The notes: generated from the sequence alone by a model not told the origin. 64,000 nucleotides of DNA from Hydractinia symbiolongicarpus (GCF_029227915.1 NC_079888.1:3545001-3609000), one strand, 5' to 3'; counted from the stretch's first letter, positions 30,103 to 44,500 are shown. Numbers and translations are program-made.

Positions 30103-32736
30103 GCATAACGAAGGGGTTTAATCAATTCCCATTATCCAAGGCTGCTTTATATCAAGAGATCATAAGAAACTAGCAAAAGACGATCAAGAAAATTTTGACA
30201 TTTAAAATGTTCAACATAGTACTTTCTTGTTTTAATGTTAGTATGATTTGAGATATAATTTTTTGAACATATTATTGATTCCAGGCAGATGACAATAAAT
30301 AAATATTAGCTTTTAGTTTTAATACCGTCAAATAAAAACATATAATAAATCTTTTTTTTACTTAAGAATTTAAAGAACTTTTTCGATTAGTTATTTAATG
30401 TCGACAATATATTTTCTTCAATTGTATGGCAAGATTTATTTTCATTATAAATCCTCTATGTTTTTTTTTAGTTTATTATTTTTAATGAGCTGCATATTCT
30501 TTTTTCTTCATAAATAAGATCGAAGTTTAATCAGTAATAGAGGTAATTTCTGAGAGACAAATTTAAAAACGGGCGACGATATTTTTGCCATCTAATGATA
30601 AACAATATCAACTTATTTAGTTAAGCTTGTGATACTCAACAACGCGCAGCGGATATATACGTAACTGAAGAGTATCTCTCCTATGCTTATGTCTTTACTT
30701 GTTTCGAAAAATGTTTATAAATGTATAATAGTCTTTTTTATGCTTCTCTAAGCTTAATCTAAGAAAGTCACGTTTTTTTTTGATATCCTTTATCAGCGCG
30801 CTTTAAAAAAGTGCTTTATAATCTTATATGCACTGTACTGATGATAATAATAATCTCTTAATTCCACTGTAGAACCAGAGAAGTGTGAACGCGGAAATGT
30901 CTATTTACGGGCCATATAAATATCCGCGACACGGGTTTGTTTATAGCAAGTTTAGTGTTATATTTCGGAAAGACATTGAATACTATTTGACTAAGTAAAT
31001 TTAAATTTTTTTTTGTTGTTGTTGCTTTTATTGGTTGTTTTCGCAAGTTATGCTGGAAAGGAAATTTAAAGTAGCATTGATACTCAATTCTGGCTGTTAT
31101 AGTATTAATAGCCATGTTCCATCTGTCGGGAGAAAAATGTTATGCCGCACGAAATGCCAAATGCGGTATACAGTAACTCTGAACTGCGAAGGTAACCGAA
31201 GAAAAGTTCGTTATATCGAGTGTTTGTTATACCAAATAAAAATATAAAAAAAATACAATCCTAAATAAAAACAAATTCAAATCAAAGCAACATATTTGAG
31301 TTTTTGTTTACATTACACACTGCATCGTATCCCTAAACCTAGCAAATTATATATTAAAGATCAGTGGTTCTAACACTTGTTTCATTGCGTAAGCATTCTT
31401 ATAAAAAATATGGCTAATAAAATTGGAATTGACAAAACACCTTACCCGAATTAGCTCTTTTTGATGTACCCCTGCTATTTCTCGACTTTTTTAAAGAGAA
31501 TTAAGGATGATAAGATAAAATGTGAAATCTTTAGGTTCATACAGCAAACAAAAAACCTGTTAAAACAGCTTTTTTAATTTTGTACTACTTCACCTCTGCC
31601 TGAAACAGAAACTGATCGAAGATTAAGAAGATTTTGACCGTAATATCCACACCACCAAAACAGCGTTTTCATATGTCGGATCAAGTTAAAATTTTTTAGA
31701 CCCACAAACCCATTTAATGATGCTGAATATGATCCTAAAGTCAAAACAATAACATACTAAAATTTTTAGAAACAACCTAAAGTCAAAACAATAACATACT
31801 AAAATTTTTAGAAACATGAAATCCGGGAAACATGTATTGATAATTAAAAGTTTAAAATCTAGATAGTTTTTATTCTACTGCATGTTCTACTGCATGTTTC
31901 TATGATTCCAACTGTTTGATTTGGATGATATTGCACTGTTAGGCCTTTTTGTCTCACAAACAACTGGCTGTTTCCGGTGTCTTTATTTAATTTATTTTTC
32001 TGTTTTGGTCCAAAACTCGTAGCTCCGAAAAGTTACGGGTAAATTCCACCTGTTTACGATAAGTAGTAGAAAAATTTCCAAAACTTGGTTCAATGAACTG
32101 CTAAGAATAACTTTATTGCCACGCCCATCAACAATATATTTCATTGGGACAGCAGCCTTAATACTTACAATAATAATTTCCTCTTTGAAATGACTCTTTT
32201 ATTTTTCAATTCGTATAAGTTTTTAATAAAGATGTCGATTTGCAGCTAACCTAATAAAATAAACGTATTGACTATATTATCTATAAAGACTAATTTTTCT
32301 TATGCTTTAATCTGCTTATTAATTTGTTTTAAACTATGTAGTGGACGAATTCAAACCACCAATTGCAATGTAATAAGATCTATTACGTTGTTTTGGAAAT
32401 AAAAGTGTTTCACAGAAATAAATGTTATTGTCGTTAAAAAACACATAAAAACTCAACAGTAAAATACGTAAAAGAGGTGGGACTTTAATTTTAATACAAG
32501 GCGTTTTAAAACTCCTCATCAACTTGAAGTAATATAGGAAGCCTGCATTCACAAATGTTCTTCACGCATATTAAGGCATAACTTAAAGCATTATCTTAAT
32601 GAACATTCATACACAATTACCTACTGTCCTTTTAACATAAATTTAAAGACATTTAAAAATTATTTTGGATTCTTTTACCTTTAATATGCTGTCATTCAAA
32701 TATTCAATTTAGTTCACTCACCTGTGTTATTTATAG
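30103..32736. other. AT-rich intergenic or intronic stretch
   Basis: No gene is supported. It contains the 42-bp tandem duplication at 31734. It would be an intron if the ectodomain exons and the receptor belong together. Confidence 0.3.
31734..31817. repeat. Perfect 42-bp tandem duplication
   Basis: The unit starting CCTAAAGTCAAAACAATAAC occurs twice head to tail (31734-31775 and 31776-31817) without a visible mismatch, so the duplication is recent. Confidence 0.85.
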
Positions 32737-34561
32737 AGATAAAACATGATTGCCAAACTGAATTTAATCAATCTTCAGACAAAGGCAAGAAGTGGCATCG
32801 AGATCTAATTCAAAGTACCTTTGGCAACCTTCTGTTCTTTAACGTCACCGGGCTATTTGATGAAATCGGTATGTACTATTCATGTTATAATGATCGTCCT
32901 GGAAGCTGCGACTGTGATGACCATTGTCCGTATGGTGGGACATGCTGCATTGACAAGTTCTTTCAGGAGAACCCAATGCCCCCTAAAGAATATCTAAAGT
33001 TATTTCTGAATAAGGCATATATTTTCCAAGACGTTAGATGTACTGCTATATTAAATCGTAAAGTCAACCCGACTCACAGCATTCAAAAAGTATACATGAT
33101 ATCCCGTTGTAGAAACAAAAGATCGGAATATTATAAGCGTTGTAAGGAACAATATGATGTTTATAATATCCCCGCAAAAACAAGTACTGGTGTGGTATAT
33201 AAAAATTCAGCATGTGCAAGGTGCCATGGTGTTAACGATTACAAATTTGTTCAATTCGATATTAAGTGGTGTCTACCGAGCAATATAGATTCTTCTACAA
33301 ACGAATTAACCATTAAAAATCTCTCGGATTGTTAGAAAACTATTTCCAGCAATGTAACGACTCTGAATAGAGGACTAATTCATAAAAGACTTAACTGTTC
33401 CGATTTTTGAAAATAATCTGTGTCTCGCTTATGCAGGAGTCGTTATGTCAGACCGCTTGTTCCAGTATTGGATGAATCCACATCGCATGAAATGCTATAG
33501 CAACGAAAGTAGACCCTTGCCGGACCTTGGGTCGAGTGGATTTGTCGATAGTAAAATGATGGACATTTGTTTTCTTCCCGAAGTTTTATGGTCATTTAGT
33601 ATGTTGGTCAGTTTTACATCCACTTTACATTCAGGTGCGAATGGAAAAAGAAAATTACCAATCTGCAGAAATGGGAAGATATTTGATATCGTTTATGGTG
33701 GTTGTGTTAAGAGCATATGCATGAAAAATCAAACTATTATTTCCAGTGATCATTTATGTAACATAACCTCACCGGACAAAGTAAAGAGAACACACTTTAT
33801 GTAGAAAACCTAATTACAACAGTTTTTTGAGTATCGCTGCACTCATCATAACAATTACGTTATACTCAATCATACCTTTTTTAAAAAATACGCCAGGTAA
33901 AATTACAATCGCGTTGTCTTGCACTTTACTGGTAACGTACATCGTAATGTTATTAGAAATAAACAAGTTACTTCATAAGATATGCAAGATTTCGGCAATA
34001 TTTTTACATTGGTTGTGGCTGACGGCGCATTTATGGACATTTATCGTAGCATATGACATGCAAAGGCGATTTGGCGGTACATTTGCATCAAGCGTTTGTC
34101 ATAAAGGTAAAGTACTTTGGTATTCCATGATGACGTACTTTTCTTCCACCCGCATTGTCTCTATCTGTTTGCTCCTGGAATATATCGGTAAGCAGAACAT
34201 GGAATATGGAACAAGTGGAATCTGCTGGATCAATAACACATTGTCAAGAGTTGTGGCTTATATTGCACCTGTGTTACTACTACAAATCACCACCATGTTT
34301 CTGTTATCAGTTTCCATATTTCGTCTGAAGAAAAACTTGAAGCAATCGTCAAATGCGTTGAATAAAACGAGACAATTAAGTTTGGTAAAAATGACCATTA
34401 AACTTTTTTTGGGATTTGCAGAACTCCTTGTTTAATTTCAATTAAAAGAATTGTCGAATTATGCAGTTGTTCTAAAATCAGTGTTTAGATTCGCCTATCC
34501 TATTTCCATGAGTTTCCGTGGAGTGGCTGTTTTTATCCTTTCGCTTACACAAAAAGAGTAA
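32737..34561 (+). pseudogene. Adhesion/Methuselah-like 7TM receptor with somatomedin-B-like domain, lesioned
   Basis: An exon entering after TTATTTATAG (32736) carries a Cys-rich SMB-like module (GSCDCDDHCPYGGTCCIDKF) and a conserved ectodomain box (VVYKNSACARCHGVN). It meets TAG at 33333. A second exon after TTATGCAG (33437) has C-x-N-G-K-I-x-D-I-x-x-G-G-C before the membrane region. The 7TM part (from about 33800, after a phase change) has PGKITIALSCTLLVTYIV, FLHWLWLTAHLWTFIVAYD, YIAPVLLLQITTMFLL and, beyond a TAA at 34433, a TM7-like FRGVAVFILSLTQ ending at 34561. This order fits class-B2/Methuselah-like receptors. Three lesions suggest a pseudogene or assembly errors. Confidence 0.6.
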
Positions 34562-37224
34562 TGAGCTGTTTTAAGCCTTCTACATAACTTACTAGTTCAT
34601 GGCAATCTACATGTAACATATTTTAGCAGAACGCAACGCATAACGACGAATATAAATTTTCTTTACTTACAAAAATTGATGTCTTATTCACATTCAGTCC
34701 GAATTTTTTTAATAAACAGAGATGTTCACTTCTAAATTTCGTTCTCTTTTTAATCACATTTTTTCTATTTGTTTCTAATCAAATTCCTCCCTTAATTGAC
34801 AACTATTGATGCTAAAATTCATATGATGAAACAAAATCGCCATACAAAGTAATCTTCAAAACCCCAAAAACCAACCTACATTAATCCATCCACTTTAAAA
34901 GTTTAGTGGATGGATGAATCGCAACAGTCATCTATGTAGACAAGGATGCTATAATTTTGCAAATTAAATTACAAACTCTGTAGATATTGTTTCTCAATAT
35001 CGACCATGATGACTGCTGACACGTCCCAACAGCATTTCTTGAGCATTTAAGGCGACTTTGAAATTTAGCAGCTAGGACACTGAGCTCCCATAAGTATACA
35101 AACTGAAAATATTGAAGAAGGATAAACTGCAAGCTTACGATGTCCCATCACAGCAAAAATATCGATTATTTAAAAAGTATATAAAGGTAACGTAGCAATT
35201 AAATGCAACCAGATCATAGCTACAAAAGAGTTAGTTCTTAAACATCTTCACTCGAGTCATTCTTCTTTGGTGCCTATTTTGACGGCTAATCTTAACGCAA
35301 AACCACTATCAGCCAAACGAAAACAACCACAGCCCTTTTTAAAGTGGATTTGGATATTTTGGAAACTTTTCTACTTTGAGCACATTTAAATCCTTCTGAA
35401 TGGCGGTGTCTTTGATCGTTAAATGCGAAGAACAAAATTTTTTGATATTCGCGTTTAGTAAATTTTGGCGTTTAGGTGCGTTTAGTGAGTGTTCGCACTG
35501 GGCGTATAAGTGTGTTTAAGAATCATAAACGCACTTCTACGCACTTAAACGCGCAGTAGGAACCAAGCTTTATAGAACATTGAGGCTAAAATTTACCCTA
35601 ATATCAAGACTACTCGAAAATCAACGTTTCGCCCATGTTTAATAATAGTCGCATTTTTTCGGAAGATTTACTTGGAAATAGGGTTTCCAGCATCTGAAAA
35701 TCCCCTTTATAATATATGATTTCAGGCACCCTTTTTTGTTCTCTTCTCACCCTTAGCTAATCTTTTGTTTTACTTAAAAAACAGAGTCGCATAAATATGG
35801 ATTTTTTGATATCTGCAAAGTCTTTAAAAGTATACGTTTTATAAAACATAGCATTATAGCCGTAGTCGCAACTAATATTTATGACAAAACTCCTGTATTC
35901 ACTGCATTCACTAAGTACCTTTGATACAGCCAATTAAAGAAATTGATGCCATAATTTTGCTTCACACTTCAGGAGTTTTGATCATAGTAAAAGTTGGCTT
36001 ATCCGGGGCAATTTCTAATAACAGTGGCAAGAACATTTCTAACCAATATATAAGCGACGTTCTTTAGGTTGTGCGACGTCTTTGACGTCGAAAAAGGTCC
36101 ATTTCATTAAGAAGCCGAGACACCTTTATAAACTTTCTGTAGATTTAACAACGTCCATCTGTATTGGAATCTGTATTCTGTTATTTATCCAATGATTTTC
36201 AACTTGTGTAGCCTGGGATTGTAATTTTGTTTCTTATTAGATCATGAAAACAACGTTTTTTTTATTTTAAAATGTATTATTGTTGATACCACTGATAAAA
36301 TTTACACAAAGGAATACACTGTAGAAACTGTGAAAATTTCAATTCCATTGTTTGTCAGATCAAATAACAAGACTTTAATTTTAAGTCTTCTAAAAATATC
36401 GATTCTAATTTTTCTTTAATATATCTAAATCTATCAACACATTAAATAAAAGAACAGACCAAAGGGCAACAATCGACCTATTTTTACAAGGATTGTACCA
36501 TAGATACTTTAATAACTTAAAATATTATAGATAAATAAATACGAACTTATAAAATAATAAAACTAATAACAAAAAGAAACCTCAATACTAATCAATATCT
36601 ATTTATTAGCCAGAAAAAATAAAAGGTATATAACTGTGAAAAGACGAAACGTTGCCAGGTGCAGCTGTGATTTAGAAAATTCGTATATAAATGAAAATTC
36701 GTTATCTTCTTATTTGTTTTTAACTCTGTGTATTTGTTTGTATACTGGTTTGTTTGTTTATGTTATATTTTGTTTGTTTTTGTTTTTTCCGTTTATCTAT
36801 ATTTGCTTTTTGGCTTTATGTTTGGATGGAATACTATCTGTCATTTTGGAAATTCTATATATTGGCCATATGTATGTTTAAATGACACAAGAAAGTTCTG
36901 TTGCTGGAGGCATATCTAAAAAGAACTATAAAATGTGCTTAACACTGACATTATACATTGCATGGCATATTATTTTAATAATTGCATGAACTAGATTTCC
37001 ATCAGTGCTGCACAGTTTAATGCAAAAAGGGATTTAGATTTTTACGCATGCTTGTTTTGATATATCTATGTAATTAGAGCCAGTTCTGTCTGTCTGGGAC
37101 TTTTGCAAAGTTGTTTATATTCTTCACTATTCTCTTTGATACAGTCCTGAAAACATCGCCCCTAAAATTGTTCTGCAATTTACCAAACTTTAACGTTTAA
37201 ATAATATTAATGTCAAAGAAAGTA
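34562..37224. other. AT-rich intergenic stretch with a perfect hairpin
   Basis: No gene is supported. A perfect 11-bp inverted repeat (ATCCATCCACT/AGTGGATGGAT) lies at 34884-34894 and 34905-34915. At about 35450-35560 a GCGTTTA/TAAACGC-rich segment forms an imperfect inverted repeat and may be a transposon end. The Phe/Tyr-rich frames around 36636-36919 look like AT-rich noise. Confidence 0.35.
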
Positions 37225-37657
37225 TATTAAATTAATGAAGCCATTACAGTGCACCTAAAATTTTGAGGCTAAATAACTTGGAAACGAGGTAATGACGTCA
37301 ATGATTTTTCACCACGTGGGTAACTAGGGACCACCTAGGACCAATTTGAGAAATTTTCCCAAACCTGAGTTCCCAAATTCGTTTCGGAATGGACGGGTTG
37401 ATGACGTCATCAAAAACTTTTGAACCCTAATATCTCTGCAACCGTTTGTCAAAAGTACAAGATCCTATACATTTTCTTGATCAGCGTTTCAGGATCTATA
37501 CGATAATGGCAACAGGTATACATTCTATTCTAAAAAATTTTTTTGTACATTTGGGGGCCATTTGTGAGATTTAGCTGATGTCATTGAAATTCAAGTGATG
37601 GTTCTCATTTCCATTGGTTTACCGCCTGTGGATTTTTCCACGGGTCATATCGACTAG
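37225..37657 (+). mobile_element. Helitron-like repeat copy A, 3' end intact (hairpin + CTAG)
   Basis: The copy has the GAAGCCATTACA, TGACGTCA and TTGTCAAAAGTACA blocks. It ends with the hairpin GTGGA-TTTT-TCCAC (37628-37641) followed 12 nt later by CTAG (37654-37657) and a T. Hairpin plus CTRR next to T is the hallmark of Helitron 3' ends (established knowledge). No coding sequence is seen, so it is non-autonomous. The 5' end is lost. Confidence 0.65.
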
Positions 37658-38351
37658 TCTCTTAGTGGTTGTGTTCATTTTCCTTTGATGTTGCGGAAAA
37701 ATGCATCTCTATTATGTTAAAATTTCTGACGTTACGGCGCAACGAAAATAACACTACTTTAACGTCAATATCCTATGTTATTAATGAAGCCATTACAATG
37801 CACCTAAAATTTTGATGCCAAATAACTTGGAAACGAGGCGGTGACGTCAATGATTTTTCACCGCGAGGGTAACTAGGGACCACCTGGGACCAATTTGGGT
37901 AAGTTACCCAAACCTGGGTCCCCAAATCCGTTTCGGAATAGATGGGTTAATGGTATCATCAAAAAACCTTCAAATCTTAATATCTTTGCAACCGTTTGTC
38001 AAAAGTACATGATCCTACACATTTTCTTGATCGGCGTTTCAAGATCTACACAATAAAGGCAACGGGTATACAATTTTTTTAAAAACATTTCCTGGGTTTC
38101 GACGGGCCATTGCTGACGTCCGTAAATTTTTAAAACCGCATATATATCTCCTTGAATTTTTGTTGAAAACACATGATCCTATACATTATTTGAACAGCAT
38201 TTTAACATCTACACATTACAGGCAACGAATAAACTAAATTTCGTCATATTTTTTGTATCTGCACTTCTGACGGCAGCAAAAAATCGAAAACAGCCTATTT
38301 TTTTATTGTCCTTCTGCCTAAGGGGATTTCTCCACGAGCTTTATCAACTAG
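37658..38351 (+). mobile_element. Helitron-like repeat copy B, directly abutting copy A
   Basis: It begins TCTC immediately after the CTAG of copy A and carries the CATTTTCCTTTGATGTTGCG block and the same central blocks (GAAGCCATTACAATGCACC, TTGTCAAAAGTACA). It ends with a slightly decayed hairpin (GGGGATTTCTCCAC) and CTAG at 38348-38351 before T. The CTAG|TC junction makes a head-to-tail tandem of two copies. Confidence 0.6.
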
Positions 38352-38528
38352 TAGTATAATAATAGTATATTAAACAAGTATATAAAATTGTGTACAATTA
38401 ATTGAGTGAAATTTATTTTGGCAGTGAAAAATATATTTTCAGCTGACCGATGGGCGAACTAGCGGCACTAAACACTAACGTTTAATTTATATTTAGAAGA
38501 TAAAATTGAAAGTAATTTTGGAGAAACA

Positions 38529-41500
38529 ATGCACCTTCTTTATTTTATATTACTATTATCAATTGTCAGAGGTCATCGCCCAGGAAGTAGTAATTACATG
38601 GAAAAAGAACTTCAAACAAAATCTCCATCACAAAATGTCACACATAAGTAAGTATATGTCCTTGTGTTTCTTTTATAATACGTTATGTAACACCTGGCTT
38701 TGAAACGAGAATCTTAGATTCGCATGGCAATTTAATAATTTGCGAGTGTATCATTTTAAAGAAAATCTTTAGTAAAATTAAAGTAGAACTCGTAAATTCT
38801 AACAGAAAACATCTATTTTACTTGCGTAACCATAGTGCTGGTGTGTTTAAACGAAATTGAGACGCCACCCCTTATACCTAGAGCTTCTTTTTTGCTGTTA
38901 AATAGGGTGAACGAGAGAAAAAGTACCAGGACTGTTCAGACAAATTTGAAATTTGATTGCCTTTAAAAAGGCCCGGTATTAAGTTTCGCAAGAATGGTTT
39001 CAGGTTAAATCGTTTTCCTTTAATGTACTGAATGGTGACGAGTTATACAAAGCCGGATAAGGAAAGTGGTCGAAAAGATAGCCAGCCACCATAATTTGAA
39101 ATGTTTAGGTGTTTTAGGTGAGTTTTTGCAACAAAAAAATGCTAATATGTACTATAAACCCCTTGCGTTAGTCTTTTGCTGAAGTTATCATCTCTCAAAT
39201 AAACCAAGATCGCTGTATTTCGCTTTAAGGGACTCTTTTACAAGTTGGGATGTCATAATCACTAAAAGCGGACGAAAAACGATATGCTAGATCCTATAAC
39301 GCTCGTACCAAAAATTAATTTTGTATTTACATAGTGAAATTTGTCACGGGATCATTTTAAAATAAATGTACGCACGCTCTAAAGGGAATATCTAACGCTG
39401 CCTTTTACTGGCCGCTCTTTAAACTAGCCTGAACAATATGAAACTATGCTGGGTCACAAACGTATTTTTTGCGGTCAAAATACGGCAGTGAACGCAAAAT
39501 TAGAATATAATAAATGGCAAAATAAAAAATTGTTTTTCTTGATTGGTAAAAGTATAGCAAGAAAACAGAATTTACCGTGCAGAGGAAGGTGCAATAATGT
39601 TTGCAAACACATATTTCTCGGCGACTTTAAAAACTATTGCCTGAACTGCCATTAATTATTAATCTGAAGACAGCACACTACCGACAGAGAAAAGGCGCTT
39701 AAAATGTTTAAGAGGCACATCTAACATCATCTACAATTGTCTCTTTCTTTAAAGCAGACAACTAAATTGTTTTTATCGGCAACGCTACTTCTAAAGGCAC
39801 ATTTTTGGAGGCAATTATAGCTGTTAATTTATTTATTTTATTTATTTATTTATTTATTTATTCAAACTAAATATACAGGACAAATTGCTTTAGTTTTGTA
39901 ACAACTGCTATCAATACAATCCTGTTTCACACCACAATTACAAAATATTAATAATTAGTCAATAAATTTCCTATTAACGCCAACAACGTACTTAAGAACG
40001 ATAATTGAGTTAATCATATTGCGAAAGAACTACTTTGCGCATCACTAACATGCTGCGCGGCACTGAGCGGGATTTAATCCGCCTTCCCAAGAACTTGACG
40101 CCGCAGACAAACCCATTACACTACGTGCGGCAATATCTTAGTATATATAGGTAATTCTTTATCATTTCACATCCGTCTGTTCATTCTTTGTTGAGAATTA
40201 ACAAACGGATGTGCGAAAACCCTATAAATTAAGTTAATACTTCTTTCCAACGTTTTATTTAAAAGCATTCACCTTTCTCCGAATATCAGAAAACTCTTTT
40301 TCTTCCAAAGTGTTTTACATTTTTGTACCAATGAATAAGATGCCACATCTAGCAAGCTCGAGTTTGATTTTCGAAAGAATTAGCAAGAATTTCTTGTGTT
40401 ATTACTAATTCCTTGTGTTAGCACTAATATTTAAAAAGTTGCTTTTGATGCCAGCTAAATTACCTAAGGATTTCTGCTTAGGAAATTTTTTACATTATAG
40501 GTGGGTATTTTAATTGATTTGCACCGGATACCAGGGACAAAAAAACATGTCAGCGATTGATATTGGCCAATTCGACTAATTAGATTCCCCGATAAAACTG
40601 GCAAGGTTGGATTCAAAGAAAAATTGAAAAAAATGCAATAAATACTAGTAAGAACGACATGCAATTTATCTTTTAGGGAACGCAAAATAAACGCTACAGA
40701 TTTGTCGAAATTGTATAATCGAGTCATGAAGTCATACGATAAAAAGTTTCGAGCAGGATATGGAGGTAAAATAGTTGACAAACCTTAAGTTAAAACTTGC
40801 TGGAAAAGTATCTAAATGTGGGTTGATGACAAAAATATTTTATTACAGCATTGGAACTAATCATCAATACCAGCACTGTTGCTTTGCAAGCTTTGTTAAA
40901 TTTAAATTAGATTCTTCCATCCTTCTTTTATACCCTTTTAAGTAAAACAAAAAACATGCTTTTTAGACACTTCTTTTGTATTCCTTGTGTTTTGTATTCC
41001 TTCTTTTTATGGGAGTATGTTTTGTTTTTTAAATACTTTTCATATATTCTTTGCTTTTCCTTTAAGGATTAATTTAATGACTCCTTTTGTGAACCACGGG
41101 CTTAACAGGCTTGTGTTTTAAGTGTTACCTTGGGTTTTCGGAAATTCCTTTTCTTACTGTGTGTCGAAATATTTTATTTTGAAGGTAATTCGTACGCACT
41201 ACTAAAAATTTTGTCTTTGCATGACTAATTTTAAAGCAATTTATTAATAGTTGGTTTTTGAGAATAGGGAGTGTCGATTGATTGCTTTTTTATTAATAAC
41301 AGAATATGTGAGTTTTTTAGTTGTGATTGAGGAGCTATCAGTTTGCAGAAAAGTTGGAAAATGGTCACTCAAGTTCTTATTATGCCAGTATCGAGTTTAT
41401 TATTGCTTGAATTATTTGCAAAAATATGTCAAATGCATTGTCAAATATTGCAGATGAAGTGTTTATATCTCTGGCTGTTATATTTAATTGTTGGTGTTAT

Positions 41501-44500
41501 ATTATAGTGAAGAATGATATCCACTTATTTTCTTACCCTTTGCGAATATTTCGATTTGTTTTTTAATTATTGATGCTTTTGTGGGATTTTTTTCAAAACA
41601 GTAGAAAGAAAGTATATTTCCAACAAACAATCCACTAAATAAACAACATAAAAAATATTAAATTTGCGTTTTTTTGTTCAATAATGGTTAATTTGAGTAT
41701 TTTAAGCAAATATCGCCAAAAAATTTGCCTTGAAATCAGATCTTCGAAAACTGGAAATTTTTTAGGAAAATTCTGACGTCAGCAAATATTATTCTGACAA
41801 TCATCATTTGAGACTTGATTTTTAATTCTGTTAGTTATCATGTGACAGACATCACTCGTGTTAAGTTTTATGACTTACGGCCTATCAGAAGGCAAGTTAT
41901 TGGATAGGCCTTTTTTAACGACTACCGCAGCACCACACTCATGCCTCTATACTAAGCATGAATAGCGTTCATAAGCAGGTTGTGTAGATGCTAATGTGGT
42001 TGTGAAGTGTATAAAAGGTCTTGCAGCTGTGTTAGTTTATTGCAGCGCAATTATCAGTGAGCAACCTCTTCACAGAACTAAGCAAAATATATTGAACTTC
42101 TTTTTATTTAGAAAATGCAACTTTAGTAAAGCTGGAACTTCAAGTACTATCATTCAGCAAACTCAACGAAGGAGCAATGGTAATAAAAACATAAAAATTT
42201 TGAAAGAACACTATTTTTCTAACTGATAACTTTTAATCTCATGTATAGGAATTTGAAATGGACTTTTACTTCGCTCAATTTTGGGACGATTACCGATTTA
42301 AAGTTCACAAAACTCGTGAAGAAGCTCTGATAAACTTAGTAGGGAAAAATGTTGAAGAGTTATGGTTACCTGACACAGTATTCATCAATTCTAAAGAATC
42401 AAAGTACCATGACGTGACAGTAAATAATAGATTTTTATCAGTGAATTTGAGCAATGGCAATGTGGTTTACCACGCGCGGTAGGTGTTGTTTTCAAATTCA
42501 ATAACTTACATACAATTTCATTGCCAAATTAACCGTTCTAGGTCATGGGAAAATTGCAATTAATAATTGGATATATTCAATATGTCACTTATTTAATATG
42601 AAACCCAAATGCACATGTAGGATGTCTCAGCAGTAATCTTGCTACTACACAAATTTTTATATACAATTGATTTTTTGCACCTTGTTTCAAACACTGGTTA
42701 GTTACTTAGGATAGGTGAAAGAATTATTTAGTCCTTGTTTACCTTGGTTAGATTAAATGAAGCAAATTTACAAAATATTTAAAACTGAGTGAAAATTGCA
42801 TATATTTTATATCATTTGAATTTTCAAAAAGACAGATTCGGTCTTTTATCTGCTCTGTCTGTTAAATCACTGTTTAATACAACTGTAAGGTAAAGTTGCA
42901 AGGGTTTTTTCTCTAACTAATTTGACTGACTATTTGCAAGCAAATTGTTTAATTTTTGACCATTTATTCTCCCCATGCAAATTTATCGACCTATTGTTTA
43001 CAAATGACAACTTTTATGGGCCACTTTTTAAATTTAGCATTGTTTATAAAAAAGTGCATTAGAAATCTTCAGAACAATGTGTTCCCTGTGCTGCTAACGA
43101 TAGATCAATTTTGTACAGTGGGGAAATTTTGTTACAGGATAACAACAAAAGCATCGTGTTTAATGGATTTGCGAGACTATCCGTTTGACAAACAGACTTG
43201 CTTTTTGGCTATAGAAAGTTGTAAGAAACATATTATTGATTACTGTTGATATTATTGCTTCGTGGTTATTTGTCAACAAAGTAAATAATATTTTAAACAT
43301 AATATATATTCATATTTTTATATAAACTAGTCGGATGGAATTTATGAGTTTACCCGTGCGTTTTATACCGCATTGCGTGCGTATTTTTTGATTTTTGATA
43401 GATGGTCACAATAAAAGTCAAATTCTTTATGCATGGCAAAGTTACGACCAAGACAAATGCGTCGGGGAATGTACAAACATAAGTGTTTACGACAAACAAA
43501 TGTCTAATTTTGATGTGATAGAAGCTATGAAGTCAACCAATAAAACGCCCTACCATGCTGGTAAGATTGTTTTATTTTTTAAAAGGAATTATTTTTTCAT
43601 GTAGTGAGAGATTTCATTTAACGGCAAATTCTCGCAGGCTAGAGTGTTGTAGTTTAAATTTTAGCATTCTGGCATGATGAATCTAGTTCTAAAAATAAGT
43701 AAATAATTTGATCAGTGATGTGAAACAGGACCATTGTTTGCTTGTTTATTTTTAGCGCAATACTCAAGTGCTACAGCTCAGTTTACATTTAAACGGCGTT
43801 CAAAATACTTTTTAATACAAGTTTACTTACCGTGTGTTTTGATTGTCATGGTAACATGGACAACATTTTGGATCACTCCATCTGCAGTGCCTGCTCGTTC
43901 TGCAATCTGTGTGACGACTATACTAACCTTGATCACAATGCTAGGCATCGTAAATGTAAACATGCCGAAAGTGAGCTACATCAAAGCTTTGGATTTGTAT
44001 TTGTTTGTGTCCTTTATATTTGTTTTCTTGTCCTTATTGGAATACATTCTGGTCTTAAATTTTGCAAATTACTTTCTTAAAAAGGAAGAAGGAAGAGAAG
44101 AAGAAGAAGGAAAGGTAAGTACCATAAATTTAATTATAACTTTCTATCGCACAAAAAAATTTCATGACGATGATGTGACAAAACGGCTAGCTGCAATGAT
44201 AATACATTTCTAGTAACAGCTGGTATGCAATAAGTAGACGTGTGAACCCTCAAGCTTGCAACACAACAAGATCTACCTTTTAGCAAGAACTTTCATAAAA
44301 ATAATAACACAGATCAATAACGTTACTGAGTATTTGTAACTGCATTGAATACGCACATAGAAAACGTTCAACTTCTGATAGCGTAAATTTCTAACGAAAG
44401 GAAATTAACTTAGACTTTGTAGAAGTGTAGAAAGACAGGCCTTCTCCATAAGGATAGAAAGATATTCCTACGGTTGTAAATAATGTTTCTATGGTTTCTC

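Noticed and set aside
36636-36919. Phe/Tyr/Leu-rich frames that look like membrane proteins
   Set aside because: Composition follows the T-rich DNA. There are two overlapping frames of the same kind, no start context and no neighbours.
41879-41920. GGCCTATC...GATAGGCC hairpin followed by T-run, resembling a bacterial intrinsic terminator
   Set aside because: It lies in an intron of a spliced eukaryotic gene, so a bacterial-type terminator has no meaning there.
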